Origin: Candidatus Caldipriscus sp. T1.2
Lineage (GTDB): Bacteria; Hydrothermota; Hydrothermia; LBFQ01
DNA length: 12,636 nucleotides
Assembly (NCBI GenBank): GCA_000980735.1
Contig: LBFQ01000060.1
Coordinates: forward strand, 27,890 to 40,525
Direction: 5' to 3'
Shown: positions 7,000-12,636 of the stretch, in pieces
Numbering within the stretch: the first letter of the stretch is position 1
How the letters are laid out: every line of letters starts with the position of its first letter
The notes under the pieces: generated by a model
What the model was told of the DNA's origin: nothing
The model's input: the letters and a program-made list of their open reading frames with translations, nothing else
Databases searched by the model: none
Made by a program: the position numbers and the translations under genes

Positions 7000-7904
7000 T
7001 TTTCCCTCGCCAAAAGGTGGTAAAGTACAGACATCCTCACCGCAACCCCATTCCTAACCTGATCCAATATAACCGTGTTCCTCCTTTCATTCACCTCCCA
7101 ATCCATCTCCATCCCCCAATTTACCGGTCCCGGGTGCATTATTAGGGTACTTTCCGGTATCCTCCTGAGCCTTTCGGATGTGATTCCCCAGAACATCCTA
7201 TACTCCCTCTGGGAGGGTATAAAACTTCCCTCCATCCTCTCCCTCTGAAGCCTCAGCGCCATTATCACATCCACCTTATCAATATACTCATCAAGTTCAA
7301 CTATCTTCGCTCCCAGCTTTTCAAACTCCTTCGGAACTAAGGTGGGGGGACCGGAGAAATAAACTTCGCAGTTGAACTTCCTCCAAAGGAAAAGGTTTGA
7401 GCGGGCGACCCTTGAATGCAAAATATCCCCAACAATTAGAATTTTTAACCCTTCCAGCCTACCCAGATGTTTCCTAACGGTGAAGGCATCCAAAAGCGCC
7501 TGGGTTGGATGCTCGTGGGCGCCATCCCCCGCGTTTATCACCTTTGCGTTGGTATGCTTTGCCAAGAAGTGGGGAGTTCCCGGAGATGTAGCCCTAACGA
7601 CTATGGCGTCTATTTCCATAGCCTGAAGGTTAAGGAGGGTGTCCAATAGTGTTTCCCCTTTTTGCATGGAGGACCTTGATGGGGAAAAGCTTACGGTATC
7701 CGCTGAGAGCCTCTTTGCCGCCATCTCAAAGGAAATCTGCGTTCTCGTTGATGGTTCAAGGAACATAAGGAGGACGGTTTTACCCTTTAATGTAGGAAGC
7801 TTCTTTGAGGGCTGATCAAGGACTTTAAGGAAGATCTCGGCGGTATCAAGGATCTTCAATATGTCCTCTACGGATGTGCTTTCAATGTCCAATAGGTGCC
7901 TCAT
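6996..7904 (-). CDS. pyrB: Aspartate carbamoyltransferase catalytic subunit
   Basis: It catalyses carbamoyl phosphate + aspartate to N-carbamoyl-aspartate, the committed step of pyrimidine synthesis, in the cytoplasm. The 302 residues have the expected length and the key motifs. They are the carbamoyl-phosphate loop FLEPSTRTQISFE (48-60), Lys82 in QKGET, HEHPTQALLD (130-139), HSRVARS (163-169), the aspartate-binding MALRLQRER (215-223) and HPGPVN (257-262). The MALRLQ motif separates it from ornithine carbamoyltransferase. The usual Arg in HPGPVNRG is Trp263 here (codon TGG versus CGG, one transition). The start at 7904 gives the normal N-terminus (RHLLDIESTS). No pyrI or other pyr gene is in the window; pyrB is instead followed by a membrane-protein gene with a 4-nt overlap. 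It is divergent from nuoA copy 1, with only 42 nt between the starts. Confidence 0.95.
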   Translation of the reverse strand: MRHLLDIESTSVEDILKILDTAEIFLKVLDQPSKKLPTLKGKTVLLMFLEPSTRTQISFEMAAKRLSADTVSFSPSRSSMQKGETLLDTLLNLQAMEIDAIVVRATSPGTPHFLAKHTNAKVINAGDGAHEHPTQALLDAFTVRKHLGRLEGLKILIVGDILHSRVARSNLFLWRKFNCEVYFSGPPTLVPKEFEKLGAKIVELDEYIDKVDVIMALRLQRERMEGSFIPSQREYRMFWGITSERLRRIPESTLIMHPGPVNWGMEMDWEVNERRNTVILDQVRNGVAVRMSVLYHLLAREK

Positions 7905-7913
7905 TAACCTGTT

Positions 7914-7919
7914 ATTTTA
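7914..7919 (-). promoter_or_regulatory. -10 box (TAAAAT) for pyrB
   Basis: On the minus strand TAAAAT is followed by 9 nt and then the pyrB ATG. A weak AGGT lies 3 nt before the start, so a very short leader is possible. The box sits only 13 nt from the divergent nuoA -10 box, so the two promoters overlap and may compete for RNA polymerase. Confidence 0.5.
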
Positions 7920-7932
7920 AACTCGTCCGCCT

Positions 7933-7938
7933 TAAAAT
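7933..7938 (+). promoter_or_regulatory. -10 box (TAAAAT) for the nuoA-dnaJ unit
   Basis: TAAAAT is followed by 8 nt (no Shine-Dalgarno) and the ATG at 7947. This is the same spacing as at the protease and crotonase genes, predicting a leaderless mRNA. No clear -35 is visible. Confidence 0.55.
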
Positions 7939-7946
7939 AATCCGCT

Positions 7947-8300
7947 ATGTCCGAACTTTGGAAGTTGGGTGTAATGTTTCTCATTGCCTTGATTTTGGGA
8001 TACTCCGGCGTGATCCTTTCCTTCTTAGTGGGTCCTAAAAGGCCAAATAAGGAAAAGCTTGAGCCTTACGAATCGGGTGTAAAGCCGGGAAAATGGCCAA
8101 AAGGTAGGCTCGCGGTTAAGTATTTCTTGATAGCTTTAATCTTTTTGATCTTTGATGTGGAAGCAATTTTGCTGTTTCCCTGGGCTTTGCATGTGGGGGA
8201 TTTGAAAATTTTAGCGGCGATTGAGGGGGGTTTCTTTATATTGGTCCTTCTTGTTGGGTATGTTTACGCGTGGGGTAAGGGAGCGATAAGGTGGTTATGA
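7947..8300 (+). CDS. nuoA: NADH-quinone oxidoreductase subunit A, copy 1
   Basis: This is a small membrane subunit of respiratory complex I, lying next to NuoH/J/K at the junction of the membrane and peripheral arms. The 117 residues hold three transmembrane helices (about 7-29, 58-78 and 86-108). They also carry the two family signatures, RPNKEKLEPYESG (loop 1) and LIFDVEAILLFPW (start of TM2, with the conserved Asp-Val-Glu). Length is normal. It is unusual that nuoB does not follow: the gene is the head of an operon with dnaJ (4-nt ATGA overlap), an SDR and a HAD phosphatase. A second, divergent nuoA lies at 12246. Either copy could serve the main complex I and the other a related complex; the sequence does not say which. 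Confidence 0.92.
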   Translation: MSELWKLGVMFLIALILGYSGVILSFLVGPKRPNKEKLEPYESGVKPGKWPKGRLAVKYFLIALIFLIFDVEAILLFPWALHVGDLKILAAIEGGFFILVLLVGYVYAWGKGAIRWL

Positions 8301-9346
8301 GGGCGGGGAAAAAGGATTATTACGAGATCTTAGGAGTTCCTAGGAATGCGACTAAGGAAGAAATAGATGCCGCTTTTGCCCGCCTTGCAATGAAGTGGCA
8401 CCCGGATAGGGTTCCCCCCGAGATGAAGGAGGAGGCAGAAAAAAGATTTAAGGAGATAAGCGAGGCTTACGCGGTCCTATCCGATCCCCAAAAGAGGGAG
8501 ATGTACGATAGGGGAATAGATCCGGAAAGCGGAGTTTACGATACCGGCTTTGACTTCTCCCAAATGAACCTTGAGGAGATCTTTGAAAGGTTCTTCGGAG
8601 GGGATATATTCGAAACTTTCTTTGGTGGAAGGAAGGAAAGCTATGAGGATCCGGATGTTCACGTTGAGGTTGAACTTTCCCTTGAGGAGGTGATAAAGGG
8701 GACGGAAAGGGTGATCCATTATAGGAGAAAGGTAAAGTGCGATGTATGCGGGGGTGAGGGGATCGTTGATGCGAGGACATGCCATACGTGTGGGGGTAGG
8801 GGTAGGGTAAGGAAGGTTAATAGGACCTTTGTGGGCTTCTTTTATGTTGATACGGTTTGCGATACCTGTAAAGGTAGGGGGGTTGTGGGAAGAACCTGTC
8901 AAAAGTGCGGTGGGAGGGGTTTTGTTTGGGAGGAAGTTAAGAGGACCTTTAAGATCCCAGCTGGGGTTTCGGATGGGCAAAAGGTAATTTATAGGAACTG
9001 GGGGCATTTTAACACCGGAAGGTTGGTTATACACATCAGGGAAAAGCCTCATCCGAAGTTTGAAAGGAGGGGAAACGACCTGATATACAGGATGGAAATA
9101 GAACCGCCTTTGGCGGTATTGGGTGGGGAAAGGGAGTTTGAACATATCACGGGAGAAAGGATAAAAGTAAGGATCCCGGAGGGGGTTCAGAATGGTGAGG
9201 TCTTTGCAAGGTTTAGGGGGAAGGGGATAAATGGGGGAGACCTTTTAGTTTATGCGGTTTTAAGGGTGCCAAAGAATTTAAGTAAGGAGGAGAGGGAACT
9301 TTACCGGAAACTTTTGGAAATTTCAAGGAGGAGAAATGAAGGTTGA
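8297..9346 (+). CDS. dnaJ: Chaperone protein DnaJ (Hsp40)
   Basis: This is the DnaK co-chaperone: the J domain stimulates DnaK ATPase, and the rest binds unfolded clients. The J domain is residues 1-70 with HPD at 35-37. A short Gly/Phe-rich linker follows (GFDF, FFGGDIFETFFGG). A complete zinc domain starts at 148 with four CxxCxGxG repeats (CDVCGGEG, CHTCGGRG, CDTCKGRG, CQKCGGRG), and two substrate-binding C-terminal beta domains follow. At 349 residues it is a little short for type I DnaJ because the G/F region is small. ATG 8297 is preferred over an in-frame GTG at 8291: it forms an ATGA overlap with nuoA, and an AAGG core lies 5 nt upstream. No dnaK or grpE is nearby, so its coupling to a respiratory subunit is unusual. 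Confidence 0.95.
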   Translation: MRAGKKDYYEILGVPRNATKEEIDAAFARLAMKWHPDRVPPEMKEEAEKRFKEISEAYAVLSDPQKREMYDRGIDPESGVYDTGFDFSQMNLEEIFERFFGGDIFETFFGGRKESYEDPDVHVEVELSLEEVIKGTERVIHYRRKVKCDVCGGEGIVDARTCHTCGGRGRVRKVNRTFVGFFYVDTVCDTCKGRGVVGRTCQKCGGRGFVWEEVKRTFKIPAGVSDGQKVIYRNWGHFNTGRLVIHIREKPHPKFERRGNDLIYRMEIEPPLAVLGGEREFEHITGERIKVRIPEGVQNGEVFARFRGKGINGGDLLVYAVLRVPKNLSKEERELYRKLLEISRRRNEG

Positions 9347-10085
9347 GGGAAGGGGGGTGATAATAACGGGCGCAACATCCGGGATAGGGTACGAAATTAC
9401 GAAGATGCTTTACAATAAGGGGGCGAGGATTTTGGCGATAGGGAGGAACGAGTCCGCCCTTGAGGGATTAAAAAAAGAATTTCCCAATTTGAAGGTTTTA
9501 AGGGTGGATCTTGCGGATAGGAAGGCAAGGAAGATCATAATACCATATGCCCTTGAGGTTCTTGAAGATCTTTCCATTTTAATAAACAACGCTGGGGTTG
9601 GGTACTTTGGTAAAACTTTGGGTTCAAACCCCGAAATTCTTGATAGGGTTATGGAGGTAAACTTCTGGGCGCCCTTGGATCTGAGCCTTAGTTTCGCAAA
9701 CATAAAATCGGGTCAGAAGTCCATAATAGTTAATATAATCAGCCTTATAGCGTTCGTTCCCCTGCCAAAGTGGAACATTTACGCGGTATCAAAGTCGGCG
9801 GAGAGGGTATTTTTCATATCCCTGAGGGAGGAGTTGAGAAAGTATGGGATAAAGGTTATTAACCTCTATCCCCCGGCGGTAAAAACTCCCTTCTTTGAAA
9901 ATTCGTTGGGTGAAAAACCCAAGCCCGTGGGGTTTATGGTGGATCCGCAAAAGGTGGCAAGCAAGGTTTTGAACGCCATTGAGAGGGAGAAAGAGGAAGT
10001 TTTCCTTTCTTTTCGGGATTTCATAATCGCGAAAATTGGGAGTTTATTCTCCCCCACCATATCAAAGTTATACGGTTTTAGATGA
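9336..10085 (+). CDS. Short-chain dehydrogenase/reductase (SDR family)
   Basis: It is a classical NAD(P)-dependent oxidoreductase of 249 residues with a Rossmann fold. Visible signatures are TGATSGIG (11-18, cofactor loop), NNAG (84-87) and the catalytic residues Ser136, Tyr149 and Lys153 (YAVSK). The sequence after the second strand, AIGRNESALEGL, carries an Arg typical of NADP(H) preference. The C-terminus is longer and more hydrophobic than in FabG (SFRDFIIAKIGSLFSP), like the DltE/YqjQ-type SDRs, so it may associate with the membrane. The substrate cannot be predicted. A strong Shine-Dalgarno (AAGGAGG, 9325-9331) lies just before the ATG, inside the dnaJ end (11-nt overlap). This shows that Shine-Dalgarno initiation exists in this organism. 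Confidence 0.9.
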   Translation: MKVEGRGVIITGATSGIGYEITKMLYNKGARILAIGRNESALEGLKKEFPNLKVLRVDLADRKARKIIIPYALEVLEDLSILINNAGVGYFGKTLGSNPEILDRVMEVNFWAPLDLSLSFANIKSGQKSIIVNIISLIAFVPLPKWNIYAVSKSAERVFFISLREELRKYGIKVINLYPPAVKTPFFENSLGEKPKPVGFMVDPQKVASKVLNAIEREKEEVFLSFRDFIIAKIGSLFSPTISKLYGFR

Positions 10086-10840
10086 GGGCTCTAAAGCCTG
10101 AGGATCTTGAGAATTTCTCAACGATCCTGTGCGACTTGGATGGTGTGGTTTGGAGGGAAAAGAATGTTATATGGGAAAACGTCAATGCTTTGAGGGAACT
10201 GAAGGGTAGGGGTAAAAGGCTTATCTTCATAACTAACAATTCCTCAAGGAAACCCGATGATTACTGGGAAAGGTTGAGGGAATTGGGTATAGAGGCGGAT
10301 ATGATAATAACCTCATCTACAGCCACCGCGAATTATCTTGTTAAAAGGGGGATAAAGAGGGTTTATGCGGTAGGGGAGGAGGGGTTGTTTTGGGCTCTTG
10401 AAAGTAATGGGATAGAGATTTGTGAGGAAGAACCACAAGCGGTGGTGGTTGGGATAGATAGGACTTTCAATTACGAAAAACTAAAAAAGGCTTCAAACTT
10501 CGTTTATTTTGGAGCTTTGTTTGTTGCGACAAACTTGGATGCGCATGTTAGGGAGGAGAATGGGATCCTTCCGGGTGCTGGTTCAATAGTATCCGCCATA
10601 TCGTACGCAAGCGGGAGGAAACCCGATGTTGTCATAGGAAAACCCAATAGGTACATATTCGAAAACTTAGATTTAAATGGTGCGGTTTTGATAGGGGACA
10701 ACCTTGAGACGGATATATTGGCGGGAAAGAAATTGGGGATCCCTACGGTTTTTGTGCTAAGTGGTGTGCATAAACTGGAAGATGTTGAAAGGCTTAAAAT
10801 TGAACCCGACTTTTATGCGGAGAACCTTCAGCGACTTTAA
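10082..10840 (+). CDS. HAD-superfamily phosphatase, NagD/class IIA type
   Basis: It is a phosphatase of the haloacid-dehalogenase superfamily, 252 residues. All four motifs are present: I, DLDGVVW (nucleophile Asp18, acid/base Asp20); II, FITNNSS (Thr51); III, Lys in VIGKP; IV, IGDNLETDI. The large C2-type cap between motifs II and III, and the 'GxxxPNxxTSSTATANYL' pattern after motif II, place it in class IIA. This class contains NagD, phosphoglycolate phosphatase, glycerol-1-phosphate phosphatase and p-nitrophenyl phosphatase. A house-cleaning or metabolite-repair phosphatase (2-phosphoglycolate or a sugar phosphate) is a reasonable inference. The start overlaps the SDR stop by 4 nt (ATGA) with no Shine-Dalgarno, so translation is likely coupled. 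The stop codon is the first half of the next gene's -10 box. Confidence 0.9.
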   Translation: MRALKPEDLENFSTILCDLDGVVWREKNVIWENVNALRELKGRGKRLIFITNNSSRKPDDYWERLRELGIEADMIITSSTATANYLVKRGIKRVYAVGEEGLFWALESNGIEICEEEPQAVVVGIDRTFNYEKLKKASNFVYFGALFVATNLDAHVREENGILPGAGSIVSAISYASGRKPDVVIGKPNRYIFENLDLNGAVLIGDNLETDILAGKKLGIPTVFVLSGVHKLEDVERLKIEPDFYAENLQRL

Positions 10841-10843
10841 AAT
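10838..10843 (+). promoter_or_regulatory. -10 box (TAAAAT) overlapping a stop codon, for the thioredoxin-like gene
   Basis: TAAAAT begins on the TAA stop of the HAD gene and ends 6 nt before the ATG at 10850. This is the shortest spacing of the set and would place the transcription start on the A of ATG. There is no Shine-Dalgarno. Read-through from the upstream operon is also possible. Confidence 0.5.
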
Positions 10844-10849
10844 TCTCGT

Positions 10850-11341
10850 ATGAAAATTCCAAAATTTTCCCTAAAGGGGACGGATGAAAAGGTTTATTCT
10901 TCGGAGGATCTTAAGGGTGAATACGGAAGCGTGATAATCTTCTGGTGCAACCACTGTCCTTACGTTAAGGCTTGGGAAAAGGAGGTTTTAAGGATAGTTG
11001 AGAATTATAAGGATAAGTTCGGCTTCGCGTTTATAAACTCTAACGACCCAAACAAGTACCCCGAAGACTCCTTTGAGAACATGAAGAAGAAAAACTATCC
11101 CGTTCCTTATCTATTTGATGAGACGCAGGAAGTTGCCAAAATTTTCAGAGCGGAAAGGACACCCCACGTTTTTGTATTTGATAGGGATGGTAATTTGGTT
11201 TATAAGGGGGCAGTAGACGACGATTACGAGGGAAATCCAAAGAAAAGGTATTTAATTGATGTTTTGGATGCCCTAATATCGGGTAAAGAAGTCCCCTATA
11301 TGGAGACCCCCGCGGTGGGTTGTACCATAAAGTGGAAGTAG
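10850..11341 (+). CDS. Thioredoxin-family / peroxiredoxin-like protein
   Basis: It has a thioredoxin-fold redox domain of 163 residues with an AhpC/TSA-like N-terminus (IPKFSLKGTDEKVYSSEDLKG). The active site is FWCNHCPYVKAWE (Cys33 and Cys36), with a cis-Pro motif RTPHVFVF and a third Cys in the terminal VGCTIKWK. The CNHCPYVKAWE centre and the GC(S/T)IKWK tail belong to a widespread bacterial 'thioredoxin family protein' group of unknown partner. The third Cys may act as a resolving residue; that is inference. No signal peptide is present, so it is probably cytoplasmic. It is headed by its own -10 box. The stop TAG directly abuts the complementary stop of the convergent crotonase gene. Confidence 0.88.
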   Translation: MKIPKFSLKGTDEKVYSSEDLKGEYGSVIIFWCNHCPYVKAWEKEVLRIVENYKDKFGFAFINSNDPNKYPEDSFENMKKKNYPVPYLFDETQEVAKIFRAERTPHVFVFDRDGNLVYKGAVDDDYEGNPKKRYLIDVLDALISGKEVPYMETPAVGCTIKWK

Positions 11342-12118
11342 CTACCTATCCTGGAAGTTCGGCCTCCTCTTCTCCTTAAACGCCCTTATTCCCTCCTTCT
11401 TATCCTCAGTTTCGCAAAGCTCCGCAAAGAGCTTAGCTTCAAGGTCCAGGCCCTCGTTCAAAGGTAGATCCTCCCCCTCATAAACCGCCCTCAAAGCGGC
11501 CCTAATTGAAGGTAAGCCTTTTTGGGCAATCCTCTTAGCGAAGTCCTTTGCGGCCATAATTACCCTATCGCTTGGAACCACCGCATCCACCAAACCTATC
11601 CTGAAAGCCTCCTGGGCGGTTATCTGCTCCCCAGTTAGGATGAGTCTTAGGGCGTTTGCTTTACCCACCAACCTCGTAAGCCTCTGGGTTCCCCCCATCC
11701 CCGGAATTATCCCAAGGTTTATCTCCGGCTGTCCGAACTTCGCCTTATCCCCCGCTATCCTGAAAGTGCAACCGAGCGCGAGCTCCAAACCCCCTCCGAG
11801 ACAAAGGGAGTGTATCGCAGCTATTGAGGGTTTCCCAAGGTTCTCAAGCTTATTCACTATACCCTGCGCCTGTTTTACGACTTGATATGCCTCTTCCTTG
11901 GTGTTGAGCTTTTCTATCTCGTTTATGTCCGCCCCAGCTATCCACGCTATCTGCCCCGCCGCGGTCAATATAACAACCTTAACGGACGGGTTATCCCTTA
12001 GCTCGTCAAGGGCTTTATCCAGCTCCTCCATGACGGGCTTTGAAAGGGCATTTACTGGTGGATTCTCTATTACCAAAATTGCCACACCATCCTCTACGCT
12101 ATATCTTACGTATGCCAT
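11342..12118 (-). CDS. Enoyl-CoA hydratase/isomerase (crotonase) family protein
   Basis: It has a crotonase fold of 258 residues and probably hydrates trans-2-enoyl-CoA to 3-hydroxyacyl-CoA in fatty-acid or butyryl/crotonyl-CoA metabolism. The oxyanion-hole and catalytic features are all visible: IAGADI (60-65), CLGGGLELAL with Glu112 and FGQPEINLGIIPGMGGTQRL with Glu132. These two Glu correspond to the catalytic pair of rat enoyl-CoA hydratase, so hydratase activity is likely rather than one of the single-Glu variants. The C-terminal helix ends in the typical FKEKRRPNF. No other beta-oxidation or butyrate gene is in the window, so the pathway is open. It has its own promoter and converges on the thioredoxin-like gene with no base between the two stop codons. 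Confidence 0.93.
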   Translation of the reverse strand: MAYVRYSVEDGVAILVIENPPVNALSKPVMEELDKALDELRDNPSVKVVILTAAGQIAWIAGADINEIEKLNTKEEAYQVVKQAQGIVNKLENLGKPSIAAIHSLCLGGGLELALGCTFRIAGDKAKFGQPEINLGIIPGMGGTQRLTRLVGKANALRLILTGEQITAQEAFRIGLVDAVVPSDRVIMAAKDFAKRIAQKGLPSIRAALRAVYEGEDLPLNEGLDLEAKLFAELCETEDKKEGIRAFKEKRRPNFQDR

Positions 12119-12126
12119 AGTTGGGA

Positions 12127-12132
12127 ATTATA
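12127..12132 (-). promoter_or_regulatory. -10 box (TATAAT) for the crotonase gene
   Basis: On the minus strand a perfect TATAAT is followed by 8 nt (TCCCAACT, no Shine-Dalgarno) and the ATG at 12118. It is the best example of the leaderless arrangement in the window. Its -35 position falls on the -10 box of the divergent tRNA promoter and is not TTGACA-like. Confidence 0.65.
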
Positions 12133-12151
12133 ATAGGGCAATTTTCCCCCT

Positions 12152-12157
12152 TATAAT
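12152..12157 (+). promoter_or_regulatory. -10 box (TATAAT) for tRNA-Asn and downstream nuoA
   Basis: A perfect TATAAT lies 14 nt before the first base of the tRNA, leaving a 5' leader of about 7-8 nt for RNase P to remove. A second TATAAT on the same strand at 12129-12134 lies at the -35 position. This is the only promoter candidate seen upstream of nuoA copy 2. Confidence 0.6.
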
Positions 12158-12171
12158 ATCCGTCTTCAGGT

Positions 12172-12244
12172 TCCCCGGTAGCTCAGCAGGTAGAGCACCC
12201 GGCTGTTAACCGGGGGGTCGCAGGTTCGAATCCTGCCCGGGGAG
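12172..12244 (+). tRNA. tRNA-Asn (anticodon GTT)
   Basis: The 73 bases fold as a standard cloverleaf. The acceptor stem TCCCCGG/CCGGGGA is fully paired, the D stem is GCTC/GAGC, and the anticodon stem is CCCGG/CCGGG with loop CTGTTAA. The anticodon GTT is at 12205-12207, the variable loop is GGGTC, and the T stem is GCAGG/CCTGC with loop TTCGAAT. The discriminator base is G. The 3' CCA is not encoded and must be added enzymatically. The GC-rich stems fit a thermophile. The nuoA start follows after one nucleotide. Confidence 0.97.
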
Positions 12245-12245
12245 C

Positions 12246-12617
12246 TTGGAAAACATTTGGGAAAGCCTTGCGGGTTTAGGGATATTCCTTATACTCGGTT
12301 TCCTCGCCATAGCTGGTATGCTTTTGATATACAAGCTCCTGCGTCCTAAGTCCATTCCCGAGCCCCAAAAGTACGAACCCTACGAATCCGGGGAAGTGCC
12401 CCTCGATGAAGCAAAAAAGAAATATTTTATAAGGTTTTTCCCAATAGCCCTTATGTTTATCCTTTTCGACGTTGAGATCGCCTTCTTTTTACCCTGGCTG
12501 GTCTCCTACAAATCGGTTTATCCCGTGATATCCTTTTGGGCGGTTTTGGTTTTCGTTTTTATCCTACTTGGGGGTTGGCTTTACGCCTTTAGATATAAGG
12601 GTTTGGATTGGCTATGA
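12246..12617 (+). CDS. nuoA: NADH-quinone oxidoreductase subunit A, copy 2
   Basis: This is a second complex I subunit A, 123 residues, with three membrane helices (about 8-31, 63-84 and 92-114). Its signatures are QKYEPYESG and FILFDVEIAFFLPW. It is clearly different from copy 1 (for example EVPLDEAKKKYFIRF in place of KPGKWPKGRLAVKYF), so it is an ancient paralogue or separate acquisition, not a recent or assembly duplication. The start is TTG 12246: an in-frame stop lies at 12207 within the tRNA, and the next ATG (12318) would cut the first helix. The only Shine-Dalgarno-like bases are the tRNA acceptor end, too close to the start. The stop overlaps the next gene by ATGA, so it probably heads a nuo-like operon. 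Confidence 0.9.
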   Translation: MENIWESLAGLGIFLILGFLAIAGMLLIYKLLRPKSIPEPQKYEPYESGEVPLDEAKKKYFIRFFPIALMFILFDVEIAFFLPWLVSYKSVYPVISFWAVLVFVFILLGGWLYAFRYKGLDWL

Positions 12618-12636
12618 AGCTTCTCCTTGCCATTTT
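12614..12636 (+). CDS. Start of the next gene (partial, cut by window end)
   Basis: An ATG overlapping the nuoA stop (ATGA) opens a frame beginning MKLLLAI. Only seven codons are visible, so the product is not identifiable. The hydrophobic start does not look like the usual NuoB N-terminus and could be a signal peptide or first membrane helix. Confidence 0.5.

Noticed and set aside
8477..9145. Long minus-strand frame of 222 codons opposite dnaJ
   Set aside because: It lies wholly within the strongly conserved dnaJ gene. Its product is Pro-rich and low in recognisable pattern, an antisense shadow of Gly-rich zinc-finger codons.
12127..12157. Two TATAAT copies as a direct repeat or inverted operator
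   Set aside because: They are explained by two divergent -10 boxes. The sequence between them shows no further symmetry.
7947..12617. The two nuoA genes as an assembly duplication
   Set aside because: The proteins differ along most of their length and the flanks are unrelated.
1..12636. CRISPR arrays, insertion sequences, toxin-antitoxin or phage genes
   Set aside because: I saw no regularly spaced repeats, terminal inverted repeats, transposase or integrase motifs; nearly all bases belong to ordinary cellular genes.

Overview
The window is a compact stretch of bacterial chromosome. It holds 13 intact or edge-cut protein genes, one serine-protease gene split by a frameshift into two reading frames, and one tRNA-Asn. 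There is almost no intergenic DNA and no gene-free stretch above about 60 bases. Features pointing to a thermophilic, diderm bacterium of a poorly characterised lineage are: a V/A-type ATPase subunit; NADH dehydrogenase subunit A; heavy use of AGG for arginine and ATA for isoleucine; and large outer-membrane-type proteins with a C-terminal Phe. A WOR-3/Hydrothermae-like or other FCB-group candidate phylum fits, but this is inference from gene style, not a database match.

Layout. (1) Positions 1-4324 (+): a tightly overlapping run of V-ATPase subunit D, a 938-residue envelope protein (peptidase-MA-like metalloprotease + TolB/PD40 propeller + BamA-like barrel), and DNA polymerase III delta' (holB). 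(2) 4347-5877 (+): a trypsin-like serine protease with TPRs and a putative small C-terminal barrel, split by one extra base in a G6 tract inside the catalytic GNSGG motif. (3) 7904-5839 (-): pyrB (aspartate carbamoyltransferase), overlapping by 4 nt an unrecognised polytopic membrane protein that converges on the protease gene. (4) 7947-10840 (+): a first nuoA, dnaJ, a short-chain dehydrogenase and a NagD-like HAD phosphatase, all overlapping by 4-11 nt. (5) 10850-11341 (+): a thioredoxin/peroxiredoxin-like protein, abutting tail-to-tail (0 nt) a crotonase-family gene on the minus strand (12118-11342). (6) 12172-end (+): tRNA-Asn(GTT), followed after a single nucleotide by a second, clearly different nuoA, then the first codons of another gene.

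The most interesting regulatory signal is that each of the five protein-coding transcription units whose head is visible and not inside another gene (the protease, pyrB, nuoA copy 1, the thioredoxin-like gene and the crotonase) has a TAAAAT or TATAAT box ending 6-9 nt before its ATG, mostly without a Shine-Dalgarno sequence. This predicts systematic leaderless transcription. Genes inside operons use ATGA overlaps or a normal Shine-Dalgarno (for example the SDR gene). The tRNA/nuoA junction would likewise give a nearly leaderless mRNA by tRNA 3'-end processing. I found no convincing new defence or mobile system. The notable items are the start-site architecture, the two nuoA copies in unusual contexts, the two multi-domain envelope proteases and the frameshift.
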